A stretch of 64,000 bases of DNA from an uncultured Acetatifactor sp. (GCA_910578815.1 CAJTSE010000004.1:189045-253044), one strand, 5' to 3'. Shown: positions 50,525 to 60,202, numbered from the stretch's first letter. Numbers and translations: made by a program. The notes: generated by a model from the letters alone, not told the origin.

Positions 50525-51034
50525 ATGGCAAGACCGAGGCAGCCGATCGACTTGATCGCCGCAAAAGGGCGAAAACACTTGACGATCGAGGAATACACAG
50601 AGCGCAAGCAATCAGAGGTTACGGCACCGGCAGACAATGTAAAACCGCCCGCATTTTTATTGAAAAAAGAGCGGGAAAAATTCGAGGAACTGGCAAAACA
50701 GTTAATCGAATTAAAGATCATGTCAAATTTGGATTGCGATGTACTGGCAAGGTACATAAGGGCAGAAACGGAGTATATCAAGGTTACAAAGCAGTTGCAG
50801 AAAATAAAGTTTTTGCCGGACAAGAAAAGCATGGTTACGGAAGATGCACAGCTTGCGGAACAATACGCGCAGTACAATTATCTTTCCAAAATTCAAAATA
50901 GGCTTATGAAAGCCTGCAATGAGAACGCAAGGGAATTAGGCTTGACAATTTCAAGCCGGTGCAAATTAGTGATACCGAAGGAAAAAGACGATAAACCCGA
51001 AAACAAGTTTATGAAACACACGAAACGCGCATAG
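50525..51034 (+). CDS. terS: terminase small subunit, P27 family
   Basis: A 169-residue protein: MARPRQPIDLIAAKGRKHLT start, the EKFEELAKQLIELKIMSNLDCDVL helix block and a C-terminal basic stretch ending HTKRA, the layout of phage P27-type small terminases. It binds the packaging site and directs TerL. Starts at ATG 50525. Confidence 0.85.
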   Translation: MARPRQPIDLIAAKGRKHLTIEEYTERKQSEVTAPADNVKPPAFLLKKEREKFEELAKQLIELKIMSNLDCDVLARYIRAETEYIKVTKQLQKIKFLPDKKSMVTEDAQLAEQYAQYNYLSKIQNRLMKACNENARELGLTISSRCKLVIPKEKDDKPENKFMKHTKRA

Positions 51035-51038
51035 GCGT

Positions 51039-52814
51039 ATGGCAAGGGTATTAAAGACAACGGATCGCGTATCACAGTTTGCAGAAAAAAACCTAAAGAA
51101 CAAAAAAGAGTTTGGAGAAGATGCGCGGCTTGCGTTCAAAAGGCATCTAAACGATCTGAAAAGATCGGAAAAGGACGATCCGGCATTTCCGTATATTTTT
51201 GTACCGGAAAAGGCAGAGGACATAATAGAACTTGCGAACAAATTAACGATTGCAGAGGGCGAGGGGGATCAAGAATTTACCTGCGCCGGTTTCCAAGAGT
51301 TTATTTTAGGTTCGCTTTTTGGTTGGGTGCATAAGGAAACCGGAAAACGCCGGTTTACTGACAGTTATGTGCAGGTGGCGCGGCAGCAGGGAAAAAGCGT
51401 TTTAAATGCAATTTTGGGTATCAAGTGCAGCAATTTTGACAATTACAATTACGGTCAAATTTACTGTACGGCGACAAAATCAGATCAAGCGCGGATTGTC
51501 TTAAATGAAATAACAAAATTCATAAATGCCGATGCAGACCTGCAGGAATTGTTTGATATAAAGGACTACAAAAGCGAGATAACCGGAAAAATTACAAATA
51601 CGGTCATTCGGGCATTGGGGAGAGATACAAAGTCAATAGACGGTTTCAGACCGTATTTAGGCATTGTAGACGAATACCACGCGCACAAGGATAACCAAAT
51701 GTATAAGCTGCTGAAAGGCGGCACAAGGAAGTTAAAACAATCGCTTATTTCGGTTATCACAACGGCGGGTTTCAATTTGAACGCGCCCTGCTATGAGTTA
51801 TTCAAGTATTGCCGCCGAGTGTTAAGGGGAATTGACACAAACGAGCGGCAATTTATTTATATAGCCCAAATGGACGAAAAAGATAACATTTGGGATCCGA
51901 AAAACTGGATCAAATGCTGCCCGCTGACCGGACACGATCCGGAATTGGTTTCGCAGATGCAGGAAGATGCAAAGAAAGCCAAGTCAATGGGCGGCGAGGA
52001 ATTACGCGATTTTATGACAAAATCGCTAAACATTTGGGTAACGAACGCGGAAACCGCGTTTATTGATTTGGCAGAATGGGAAAAGTGCGGCTGCAAAAAG
52101 ACACTGGAAAATTTCAGAGGAAAGAAAGCAATATGCGGTTTGGATCTGTCAAGCGGCGGCGATCTTACATCGCTTGTTTTGGAATTTCCCTATGAGGACG
52201 AAAAGACCGGCGACAAGAAATATTATATCTATTCCCATTCATTCATACCAAAGCGGCGTATGCAAGAACACATGGATCAAGAGGACAACGCGCCGTATGT
52301 GATTTGGGAGCAGGAAGGGCTACTTACAGTGACGACAGCGGCGGCGGGCATAAAGACCGATTACAAAACGATTTTAGCGCACCTGCATACATTGGTTGAC
52401 ACATACGAGATAGATTTAACGGCGATCGCATACGATCCCCACAATGCGAGCGCGTTTTTACTAGATCTTGAAGATTTCGGTTGTGATTTGGTGGAGATAA
52501 AGCAGAGCGCAAGGAGCCTAAACGATGCAACCATAGATTTCCAATTAGAGGTAAAGGCGCACAATATAGAGTATGACGAGCGCAACAAGCTATTAACAAG
52601 ATCCATGAATGACGCTATTTTATCAGAGCCAAACAGTTTTGGCGAAATAAAGATAGATAAAATGTTACAGAAAAACCGGATAGATCCCTGCGATGCAACC
52701 GTTTGCGCCCACAAGGTAGCAATGGGCGTAGAGGTTGAGGAAATAACAACAGATCAAAGCGTAGAGGCGTATTTAAAAATGTTTGAGAAGGAGGCAGGTG
52801 CAAGTGGCGAATGA
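51039..52814 (+). CDS. terL: terminase large subunit
   Basis: A 591-residue two-domain motor-nuclease. Walker A-like RQQGKSVLNAI near residue 115, Walker B GIVDEYHAH near 209, and nuclease acids in CGLDLSSGGDLTSL near 366 and AYDPHNASAFLLD near 465. The gene overlaps portal by 4 bases (ATGA). Confidence 0.93.
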   Translation: MARVLKTTDRVSQFAEKNLKNKKEFGEDARLAFKRHLNDLKRSEKDDPAFPYIFVPEKAEDIIELANKLTIAEGEGDQEFTCAGFQEFILGSLFGWVHKETGKRRFTDSYVQVARQQGKSVLNAILGIKCSNFDNYNYGQIYCTATKSDQARIVLNEITKFINADADLQELFDIKDYKSEITGKITNTVIRALGRDTKSIDGFRPYLGIVDEYHAHKDNQMYKLLKGGTRKLKQSLISVITTAGFNLNAPCYELFKYCRRVLRGIDTNERQFIYIAQMDEKDNIWDPKNWIKCCPLTGHDPELVSQMQEDAKKAKSMGGEELRDFMTKSLNIWVTNAETAFIDLAEWEKCGCKKTLENFRGKKAICGLDLSSGGDLTSLVLEFPYEDEKTGDKKYYIYSHSFIPKRRMQEHMDQEDNAPYVIWEQEGLLTVTTAAAGIKTDYKTILAHLHTLVDTYEIDLTAIAYDPHNASAFLLDLEDFGCDLVEIKQSARSLNDATIDFQLEVKAHNIEYDERNKLLTRSMNDAILSEPNSFGEIKIDKMLQKNRIDPCDATVCAHKVAMGVEVEEITTDQSVEAYLKMFEKEAGASGE

Positions 52815-54118
52815 GGATATTTGACAAAATCATAAAATTTTTTAATAAAACAATAAGACCGGCAGCAGGCGCAGATGATGAGCGGTTATTAGAATGGTTG
52901 GGAATATCGGGAACGCCGAAAAAAGTTTTAGGAGAAGTAACCTATTTTACCTGCCTTAAAATGTTGTCCGAAACATTGGGGAAGATGCCGATCAAATTCT
53001 ATCAGCAGACGGAGCGGGGGATCGAGGAGGCGGGCGCAAATACGGCGTATAATCTGTTAAGGACGCGCCCAAACCCGCAAATGACACCAACGACATTTTG
53101 GGGAACGGTGGAAAACAACCGGAACCATTACGGAAACGCTTATGTATGGATCCAAAGGGAATTTAAACGGAAAAAATACGGCGGCGACATAGAAATAAAA
53201 AATTTATGGATCATGCCGTCAAGCGATGTAACCGTAATAGTAGATGATAAGGGCGTATTTGGTGCGGCGGGCGATGTTTACTATTGGTATACGGATAAAT
53301 ACAGCGGCGAAAGCTATTGTTTTCCGTCAAGTGATGTGATGCACTTTAAAACATCAATGTCATTTGACGGACTGACCGGCGCACCGGTGCGGGATATTCT
53401 GAAATTGACAATAGAGGGCGGTTTAGAAAGCCAAAACTTTATGAACAACCTTTATAAAGGCGGCTTGACGGCGCGGGCGGCGTTGCAGTATACCGGCGAT
53501 TTATCCCCGAAACTGGAAAAACAGTTGATCGCAAGACTGGAGGAGTATGCCAACGGCGCGAACAATGCCGGTAAATTCATACCGATACCGATAGGAATGA
53601 AGTTAGAGCCGCTTAATATCAAGCTGACAGACAGCCAATTTTTCGAGTTGAAAAAATATAGCGCGTTGCAGATTGCGGGTGCGTTCGGTATCAAGCCGAA
53701 CCAAATAAACGATTATGAGAAAAGCAGCTATGCCAACAGCGAAATGCAGAACATTTCTTTCTATATTGACACTGAATTATATATTTTAAAGCAGTATGAG
53801 GAGGAAATAAACTATAAGTTGTTGGAGCCGAGCGAAACGGCAGCGGGGAAACATTTTAAATTTAATGAGAATGTGATCCTGCGTACCGATGCAAAAAGCC
53901 AAGCCACAATTTTAACCGGATATGTGCAGAATGGCATATACACGCCAAACGAGGCGCGATCATTTATGAACAAGCCGCGCATGGAAGGCGGCGATAATCT
54001 GATATGCAACGGAAATTACATCAAGGTTGCAGACATCGGGAAAGACCAAGAGGAAGGGGGCGGCGAAGGTGGCGAAAATTTTAAAATTACAAAAGAAAGA
54101 CAAAAACAACCGATATAG
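52811..54118 (+). CDS. portal protein, HK97 family
   Basis: A 435-residue portal: VTYFTCLKMLSETLGKMPIKFYQ, NHYGNAYVWI, the central WTVF-like region ENNRNHYGNAYV, and GAFGIKPNQINDY toward the C-terminus are typical of HK97-type portals. It forms the ring through which DNA enters the capsid. It overlaps the protease gene by 50 bases. Confidence 0.92.
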   Translation: MRIFDKIIKFFNKTIRPAAGADDERLLEWLGISGTPKKVLGEVTYFTCLKMLSETLGKMPIKFYQQTERGIEEAGANTAYNLLRTRPNPQMTPTTFWGTVENNRNHYGNAYVWIQREFKRKKYGGDIEIKNLWIMPSSDVTVIVDDKGVFGAAGDVYYWYTDKYSGESYCFPSSDVMHFKTSMSFDGLTGAPVRDILKLTIEGGLESQNFMNNLYKGGLTARAALQYTGDLSPKLEKQLIARLEEYANGANNAGKFIPIPIGMKLEPLNIKLTDSQFFELKKYSALQIAGAFGIKPNQINDYEKSSYANSEMQNISFYIDTELYILKQYEEEINYKLLEPSETAAGKHFKFNENVILRTDAKSQATILTGYVQNGIYTPNEARSFMNKPRMEGGDNLICNGNYIKVADIGKDQEEGGGEGGENFKITKERQKQPI

Positions 54119-54911
54119 GGAAGTTGGCAGCATTGAGATCCGCAACGAAACGGAAACGGCGGCGGATCTTTGCTTTTTCGGGGATATAAACAGCGAGAGT
54201 TTGGGGGAATGGCAAAAGTATTATCCCGAAGATAAAGCCCCGAAAGACGTGCAGGACTTTTTGGATCAGCTTGACGGCGTTTCAAAAATCAATGTGCATA
54301 TCAACAGCGGCGGCGGATCGGTATTCGGCGGCATCGCCATTTACAATATCTTAAAGCGGCACAATGCGGAAATAACCGTTTATGTTGAGGGGTTGGCGGC
54401 GAGCATTGCAAGCGTTATAGCAATGGCGGGAGATCGGATCATTATACCGGCAAACGCGCAGATGATGATCCACAAGCCAAGCAGTATCACATGGGGCAAC
54501 GCGGACGATATGAGGAAGGAGGCAGATGTTTTAGACGGTTGCCAAAAGGTTATTTTAAACACCTATATGCAGCATACCAAAGAGGGCGTGACACCGGAAC
54601 AAATAAATGCGCTGATTGATGCGGAAACATGGAAGAACGGCGAGGAATGGCAGGAATTTTTCGATATTGAGGTATCGGAAAAGAGCAATGCGGAAGCCTC
54701 TGCAAGTGATTATTTTGAACGGTATAACAACCTGCCGGAAAAGCTGAAAGGAAAGCCGGAGCCGCCTGTGGCTGATATTGACAGTATAGCCGATGCACTG
54801 GCAAAGAGGCTTGAAAAAACAATCAAAGATAGCTGCATACCGATACCGGCAGCAGACGAGGACAAAGAAAAGCAGATAGCGGCAATTTTGGAGGATTTAG
54901 ATTTTATCTAA
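54069..54911 (+). CDS. ClpP-like prohead protease
   Basis: A 280-residue serine protease of the S14/S49-like type used for capsid maturation: FFGDINSESLGEW, HINSGGGSVFGGIAIYN, nucleophile Ser in EGLAASIASVIAM (about residue 112) and His in MMIHKPSS (about 133). The GTG at 54069 has GAAGGGGG upstream and lies inside the portal gene. Confidence 0.88.
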   Translation: MAKILKLQKKDKNNRYREVGSIEIRNETETAADLCFFGDINSESLGEWQKYYPEDKAPKDVQDFLDQLDGVSKINVHINSGGGSVFGGIAIYNILKRHNAEITVYVEGLAASIASVIAMAGDRIIIPANAQMMIHKPSSITWGNADDMRKEADVLDGCQKVILNTYMQHTKEGVTPEQINALIDAETWKNGEEWQEFFDIEVSEKSNAEASASDYFERYNNLPEKLKGKPEPPVADIDSIADALAKRLEKTIKDSCIPIPAADEDKEKQIAAILEDLDFI

Positions 54912-54949
54912 GTCCTTTTTTAATGCAAAATAAAGGAGGCATAAATACA

Positions 54950-56320
54950 ATGAATGAAGAATTGAAAAAGATGCTTGACAGCATCAAGGCGAAAAAGCAG
55001 GAAGTGCGGGATCTCTGCAAGGCGGGCAAGATCGAGGACGCGGCAAAGGCAAAAGACGAGTTGAAAGAGTTGCAGGCACAGTTTGATTTGCTTTATGATT
55101 TGGAGCAGGATAAACTGGACGACATGCAGCAGAAAGCAGCAGACGGAACCGCGAAAAAGATTGTGGATCAGACAAAGAAAATCGCGGGCGCGTTCGTGAA
55201 CGCAATCAAGGCGGCAGTAGGCAAGGGCGATTTGTCGGCAGAGGATAAAAAGATCCTTAATTCCATGAATGAGGGCAAGGACGAGGACGGCGGCTTGACG
55301 GTGCCGAAGGACATTAGAACGGCGGTTAAAGAGTTGCGCCGTTCGGAGGACGCACTGGAAAACCTTGTAAACGTGGAGCGCGTAACCACATTAAGCGGCA
55401 GCAGGGTTATTGAGCGGTACGCAGATCAGACACCTTTTGACAATGTGGACGAGGCGGCAGAGTTTCCGGAGGTTTCAACGCCGCAGTTTGAAAAAATTGA
55501 TTACAAGGTAAAGAAAAAGGGCGGCATTTTAAAAGTTACGCAGGAACTTTTAAGCGATACCGCCGAAAACATTATCGGTTATCTGAAAAAGTGGATCGCA
55601 AAGAAGGCAAAGGCAACAAGAAACTTTATGATTATTGCGAAAGTCCGCGAGATTACCAAAGATGCGGAGGTGCCGGTTGTGGGGTTGGACGATCTGAAAA
55701 AGATTTTCAATATTCTTTTAGATCCGGCAATCGCATTAAGCGCGTGTGTGGTTACTAATCAGGACGGCTATAACTGGCTGGACACCTTAAAGGACAAGGA
55801 CGGTAAGTATATCATGCAGCCGGATCCGACAAAACCCATGAGTACACTTTTATTCGGCAAATATCCGGTTAAAAAGGTAGGCAATAAGACTATGCCGAGT
55901 GTTGCGGTATCGGGCGGCTATAAGGTGCCGATCGTGTGCGGCGATCTGAAAGAGGCGATCACGATTTTTGACCGTGAAACGCTGACAATCGACATTTCTA
56001 GTACCGCAGGCAAGCTATGGGAAACCGATCAGACCGGTATAAAGGTGAGGGAGCGTTTAGACATTCAGAGTGTGGACGAGGAGGCGATCATCATGGCGGA
56101 GCATTTGATCGAAACATCGGACGGCGGCGCAGCCGTAGCAAGTATTGAGCCGGAAGAAAAAAAGATTTATACGCAGGCAGAGATCGAAAAGTTGTCACGC
56201 GAAAAGATTGTTGCATTGGGAACCCAATTAGGGTACACAATGACAGCAACGGCAGCAGACGAGAAGGCGGCGGTTGTGGCTGATTTCATGCAGCAGCAGG
56301 CAGCGGCGCAGGGCGAGTAA
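54950..56320 (+). CDS. major capsid protein, HK97 fold
   Basis: A 456-residue capsid protein. Residues about 1-110 are a Lys/Glu-rich coiled-coil delta domain removed during maturation; then GGLTVPKDIRTAVKELRRSEDAL, NVERVTTLSGSRVIER and VVGLDDLKKIFNILLDPA, typical of the HK97 capsid fold. The C-terminus adds a 50-residue helical extension (EKLSREKIVALGTQLGYTM) that recalls a small HeH/LEM-like element. AAAGGAGG precedes the ATG. Confidence 0.9.
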   Translation: MNEELKKMLDSIKAKKQEVRDLCKAGKIEDAAKAKDELKELQAQFDLLYDLEQDKLDDMQQKAADGTAKKIVDQTKKIAGAFVNAIKAAVGKGDLSAEDKKILNSMNEGKDEDGGLTVPKDIRTAVKELRRSEDALENLVNVERVTTLSGSRVIERYADQTPFDNVDEAAEFPEVSTPQFEKIDYKVKKKGGILKVTQELLSDTAENIIGYLKKWIAKKAKATRNFMIIAKVREITKDAEVPVVGLDDLKKIFNILLDPAIALSACVVTNQDGYNWLDTLKDKDGKYIMQPDPTKPMSTLLFGKYPVKKVGNKTMPSVAVSGGYKVPIVCGDLKEAITIFDRETLTIDISSTAGKLWETDQTGIKVRERLDIQSVDEEAIIMAEHLIETSDGGAAVASIEPEEKKIYTQAEIEKLSREKIVALGTQLGYTMTATAADEKAAVVADFMQQQAAAQGE

Positions 56321-56350
56321 GGCAGCACAAGGAAATAAACAAAGATAACG

Positions 56351-56370
56351 GCGGCGGGGGTTCCCGCCGC
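56351..56370 (+). other. strong hairpin after the capsid gene
   Basis: GCGGCGGG (56351-56358) pairs with CCCGCCGC (56363-56370), 4-base loop, only TT afterwards. It lies between the capsid gene and the connector gene and may stabilise the capsid message. Confidence 0.65.
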
Positions 56371-56390
56371 TTATGAAGGCGGGGTGCGGT

Positions 56391-56684
56391 ATGGCAATAA
56401 TAACGCTGAATGAGGTAAAAGAGTATGCAAGGATTGACATTGACGAGGACGATCAGTTATTGGAAACAATAATTGTTTCGGCGGAGGAATATTTGAAAAA
56501 TGCAACCGGCAAAGAATACCCCGAAACAGACGAAACCGGCAGCAAGATAAATTATGCGCTTGAAAAAATCTATCTGCAATTACTTGCAGCTTATTGGTAT
56601 GAAAAAAGAACGCCTGCGGGGGGAGTTGGGGAAGATTTTAGTTTTATGACAAAATCGTTAATGTTGCAATTACAAAATAAGTAG
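56391..56684 (+). CDS. head-tail connector protein (gp6-like)
   Basis: A 97-residue protein: LNEVKEYARIDIDEDDQLLETI and a helical body typical of head-tail connectors of the HK97 gp6 type. GGGGTGCGGT upstream. It forms a ring under the portal. Confidence 0.85.
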   Translation: MAIITLNEVKEYARIDIDEDDQLLETIIVSAEEYLKNATGKEYPETDETGSKINYALEKIYLQLLAAYWYEKRTPAGGVGEDFSFMTKSLMLQLQNK

Positions 56685-56691
56685 GTGGATT

Positions 56692-57045
56692 ATGGATATA
56701 GGGCGAACCAACAAACGGATCACATTCTGCAGGTATGAAGAAAAAGAAAACGCATTATCACAGACAGAGCAGGCACTGGCAGAAGTAAAGACGGTATGGG
56801 CGAGCGTGGAGCCGACAAGGGGCAGAGAGTACCAAGAGGCGCAGCGGGTAAGACCGGAATTAACATATAAGGTAACAACACGATACCATAAAGAAGTTAC
56901 ACCGGATATGTTTATTAAATTCAAAGGACGCTATTTCAATATTGTTTCTATTATCAACGTGAAGGAAAAAAACGAGATGTTAGAAATTATTTGTACTGAA
57001 AATTTGCAAAAAATAACTTTCAATGCGAATAAAAGGGAGGTATAA
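56692..57045 (+). CDS. head closure/head-tail adaptor
   Basis: A 117-residue protein of the SPP1 gp16-like type: IGRTNKRITFCRYEEKEN, VWASVEPTRGREYQEAQ and YHKEVTPDMFIKFKGRYF. It joins the connector to the tail. Confidence 0.85.
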   Translation: MDIGRTNKRITFCRYEEKENALSQTEQALAEVKTVWASVEPTRGREYQEAQRVRPELTYKVTTRYHKEVTPDMFIKFKGRYFNIVSIINVKEKNEMLEIICTENLQKITFNANKREV

Positions 57046-57074
57046 TATAGAAAAACATTTAGGAGGATCAAACT

Positions 57075-57627
57075 ATGAATGATTTCATTATTACCTTGCT
57101 TTTTGGGTGGTTGGGCGTACATAAGTTTATGCAGAAAAAATACGGTTTAGGCATCTTATATTTTTTCACATTAGGCTTGTGCGGCATCGGTTGGGCGGTT
57201 GATACAATCGGGGCATTTATGAGAATGACAACCGGAAAACAACCGGCACCGGCAGCACAAAAACCGAACACATTTTCGGGGGGGGGTACGAGCCTCCGGC
57301 AAACAGCTTATTAAAAGTTTCGATACGGTGATCGTTGGAACTTTTGCAAAATGTGATTTAGATCCGGAAAGCAAAAGAGAGGATTTAATATTTTGCGTAA
57401 AGCCAAATTGGGAATTATCGTTAAAGCATTGGGAATACAAAGGAAACCCTGCGTATTATGTGTTGCACCCAAACGGTGCAGATTTGGGAAATATAAGAGA
57501 GGGGTTAGCAAAGATCCTCTATGATGAATACAGAGATTGCGAGTTTAAAGTATACGCGATAAAAAAAGGCTATGATGATGCACATGATTGCGCGACATAT
57601 AACATCAGAATAGATATATACAGATAG
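57075..57627 (+). pseudogene. TM2 domain protein split at a G9 tract
   Basis: The 5' frame (57075-57314) codes for a TM2 protein: LLFGWLGVHKFMQKKYGLGI and FFTLGLCGIGWAVDTIGAFM, two membrane helices with a short charged turn. It ends soon after a G9 tract (57278-57286). With eight G the reading would continue as VRASGKQLIKSFDTVIVGTF then the soluble domain KCDLDPESKREDLIFCVKPN to 57627. That half also has its own open frame from 57328. So a full TM2-plus-domain protein of about 184 residues is off by one G. A TM2 gene among head-tail genes is an inserted cargo (moron). Confidence 0.7.
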
Positions 57628-57633
57628 TACAAG

Positions 57634-57660
57634 GGGGCTGCATTGGCGCAGCCTCTTTTT
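57634..57660 (+). terminator. terminator after the TM2 gene
   Basis: GGCTGC at 57636-57641 and GCAGCC at 57648-57653 form a hairpin, then TCTTTTT. It may lower expression of the cargo or mark its edge. Confidence 0.65.
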
Positions 57661-57676
57661 GATTGGAGGCGAACGC

Positions 57677-58120
57677 ATGGCGGCGGGCATGAATTTTGAA
57701 ATTAGCGGTTTGGAAGAACTGGAAAGGGATTTAACGGCAGCAGTAAGGGCGGCACCGGAAAAGGCAAAGGAAACCCTGCGGGATATAAGCAAGGAATTTA
57801 AAAAGTCTGCAAAGAAAAGGGCAAATTCTGAATTAAAGCCGCATGAAAGAGCGGGCAGTGAGAAAAACAAGGCAATCAAAAGGAAATTCGGATCAAAAGT
57901 CATTGAGGAAGGCATAGGCGCAACGGCTTTAGTGTGGAATAGCGCAAGGCATTTTCATTTGATAGAAAACGGTCACAACCTTGTGAGAGGCGGCAGGGTT
58001 GTGGGATTTGTAGAGGGTAAGCATATCATGGAAAAAACGCGAAATGAATATGAAAGCGTTGTGCCGGAACGGTTTGAAAACATGGTAGATGATATTTTAA
58101 AGGAGCGTGATTTAGATTAA
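57677..58120 (+). CDS. HK97 gp10-like minor head-tail protein
   Basis: A 147-residue protein: NFEISGLEELERDLTAAVRA and the Lys-rich helix EKAKETLRDISKEFKKSAKK, later SARHFHLIENGHNLVRGG, the pattern of gp10-like tail completion proteins. GGAGG upstream of the ATG. Confidence 0.85.
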   Translation: MAAGMNFEISGLEELERDLTAAVRAAPEKAKETLRDISKEFKKSAKKRANSELKPHERAGSEKNKAIKRKFGSKVIEEGIGATALVWNSARHFHLIENGHNLVRGGRVVGFVEGKHIMEKTRNEYESVVPERFENMVDDILKERDLD

Positions 58121-58556
58121 ATTCGTAGAGATTAAAAAGGCAATCAATGGATTGTTAAAAGGGAGATACCCGCCGCCACAATATAAAATCTATGGGAAAG
58201 AGATTAGGGAGGGATATGATGCGCCTTGCTTTTTCACAGAGATTTTAGACAGAGGCAGCAGGGCAGAAACAAAGAATTTCACAAAGGGAGGTTTTACGGT
58301 CAAGATAACATATTTTCAGACGGCAAAAAACGAATTGGATCAGCTTGAAAAGGTGGACGAAATAAAAGACCTTTTCGGGCTGTTTTTTTGTGTCGAGGAT
58401 CGCAGGCTGACAGTGGGCGAGTTTTCACATGATTATATCGGGGAGTATCAGGACATTTTGCAGATTAGCATTGAAATTGACTACAAGGAAAACACGCAAA
58501 AGGAAGATACGGCACCGATAGCAAGGGAAATAGGCGTAGAGGTTACGCAAGGTTAA
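58116..58556 (+). CDS. tail terminator-like protein, probable ATT start
   Basis: About 146 residues, opening FVEIKKAINGLLKGRYPPPQ, with YFQTAKNELDQLEKVDEIKDLF and EYQDILQISIEIDYKEN later, as in tail terminator proteins of myophages. No ATG, GTG or TTG opens the conserved first helix: the frame has a TAG at 58113, then ATT at 58116. AAAGGAG ends 10 bases before that ATT. The first standard start is TTG at 58152, which would lose the first helix. I therefore take ATT as the likely start. Confidence 0.65.
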   Translation: MKFVEIKKAINGLLKGRYPPPQYKIYGKEIREGYDAPCFFTEILDRGSRAETKNFTKGGFTVKITYFQTAKNELDQLEKVDEIKDLFGLFFCVEDRRLTVGEFSHDYIGEYQDILQISIEIDYKENTQKEDTAPIAREIGVEVTQG

Positions 58557-58572
58557 AAAGGAGGCTGAAAGA

Positions 58573-59730
58573 ATGGGCGCACCAAGTATTGACATTAGTT
58601 TTATTGAAAAAGGAATATCGGCAATTACGAGAGGCGAGCGGGGGATCGTCATGTTGTGGGTAAAAGACACGTTACCGGCACCTGCGATCAATCCGGCAAC
58701 GGTGGTAACTGAAAGCGACATACCGGAGGGCTTGTCTGATACGACAGTGGAGCAGGTAAAACTGGCAATGATCGGCTACACAAATGCACCTAAGAAAGTG
58801 CTTGTGTACTGTATGGGGATTGCGGAAGATGCAGAAACGGCAGCAGTAGAAACCGGATATAAAAAGGCAATGACCGCAGCCGAAACGATCCGTTTTGACT
58901 ATTTGGCAATCCCGACAGTAGAAACGGACGGCAAAGGGGAGGACATTGCATCATGGGTTAAAACCATGAGGGGAACCAAGAAAAAGAAGATCAAGGCGGT
59001 TTTGCCGAACGTGGCAGCAGACAACGAAGGGATCATCAATTTCACAACCGAAAAGAGCATCAAGACGGAAACCGTAACCGGAAAGGACGGCGCGAAAACA
59101 ACCGTAGATACGATTTATACGGCTGAACAGTATTGCGCGAGAATTGCCGGACTGATCGCGGGTACGCCTATGACGATCGCCTGCACTTATGCACCGTTGC
59201 CGGAATTATCGGATTGCACAAGACTAACGGACAATGACACGCCGATAGACAAGGGCGAGTTTATTATCTTCTATGACGGCGAGAAGGTAAAGGTGGTAAG
59301 AGGCGTTAATAGCTTTATTACAACGGTTGACGGCAAGGGCAACAGCTTTAAGAAGATCAAGATCGTTGAGGCTATGGACATGATAAATGATGATATTGTC
59401 AAGACGGCGCAGGATAGTTATTTAGGCAAGTATGCAAATACCTATTCTAACAAGTGTCTGCTGATAACGGCGATCAGTAGTTACTTTGCACAGTTAAAGC
59501 GCGATGATATTGTAAGCAGCTATTCGGTTGGACTGGACGCAGAGGCGATTCGGATCTATCTGAAAGGGCGCGGGTTGCAAGCAACGCTTGACGATGGAAC
59601 AATAAAAGATGTTGACGAATGCAGCGATGAAGAAATCATAACCGCAGACACCGGCGCAAGCGTGTTTCTGACCGGTAATGTAAAGATTTTAGATGCAATC
59701 GAAGATATTAAAATGCCGATTTACATTTAA
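58573..59730 (+). CDS. contractile tail sheath protein
   Basis: A 385-residue sheath protein. Conserved blocks: FIEKGISAITRGERGIVMLW, VLVYCMGIAEDAETA, FDYLAIPTVETDGKGEDIASW, the handshake region ARIAGLIAGTPMTIACTYAPL and TAISSYFAQLKRDDIVSSYS at the C-terminal end. It shows that the phage is a myovirus. AAAGGAGG upstream. Confidence 0.9.
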   Translation: MGAPSIDISFIEKGISAITRGERGIVMLWVKDTLPAPAINPATVVTESDIPEGLSDTTVEQVKLAMIGYTNAPKKVLVYCMGIAEDAETAAVETGYKKAMTAAETIRFDYLAIPTVETDGKGEDIASWVKTMRGTKKKKIKAVLPNVAADNEGIINFTTEKSIKTETVTGKDGAKTTVDTIYTAEQYCARIAGLIAGTPMTIACTYAPLPELSDCTRLTDNDTPIDKGEFIIFYDGEKVKVVRGVNSFITTVDGKGNSFKKIKIVEAMDMINDDIVKTAQDSYLGKYANTYSNKCLLITAISSYFAQLKRDDIVSSYSVGLDAEAIRIYLKGRGLQATLDDGTIKDVDECSDEEIITADTGASVFLTGNVKILDAIEDIKMPIYI

Positions 59731-59749
59731 GAAAGAGAGGTAAAAAAGT

Positions 59750-60181
59750 ATGCCGAAAGAATTTAAACCGGAGCAGGTTATAAATGGAACATGGGGCGAG
59801 GCGTGGCTTGACGGCGAATATTTGGCGCAGGTAACGGCGTTAAAAGCAGAGGTTACGCCGAAGAAAACCGCGATCGCAATGGTACAGAGGTTGAATGAGG
59901 GGCAGAAAATGACCGGCTTAGAATTAAAGGGAGAGATCAAGCTGCATAAGATCAACAGTACCATTATGCGGAAAATGAGCGAGTATTTCAAGCGGGGTAA
60001 GATGATGACCTGCACGATCGTTTCCAACATAAAGGATCCGGACGCTTTAGGCGCGGAGCGCGTGGCGTTGTATAACTGCCTTTTTGACAAACTGATCCTT
60101 GCGAATTGGGAGGCGGGGAAAATGGGAGAGGAAAGTTACAGTTTCACGTTTGACGATTGGGAGTTATTGCAGACAATTTAA
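59750..60181 (+). CDS. tail tube protein, XkdM-like
   Basis: A 143-residue inner tube protein: VINGTWGEAWLDGEYLAQVTALKAEV, GQKMTGLELKGEIKLHKIN and FDDWELLQTI at the end, typical of PBSX XkdM. AGAGAGG upstream. Confidence 0.9.
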   Translation: MPKEFKPEQVINGTWGEAWLDGEYLAQVTALKAEVTPKKTAIAMVQRLNEGQKMTGLELKGEIKLHKINSTIMRKMSEYFKRGKMMTCTIVSNIKDPDALGAERVALYNCLFDKLILANWEAGKMGEESYSFTFDDWELLQTI

Positions 60182-60202
60182 ACAAGGAAACCAAGAGGCA
60201 GA

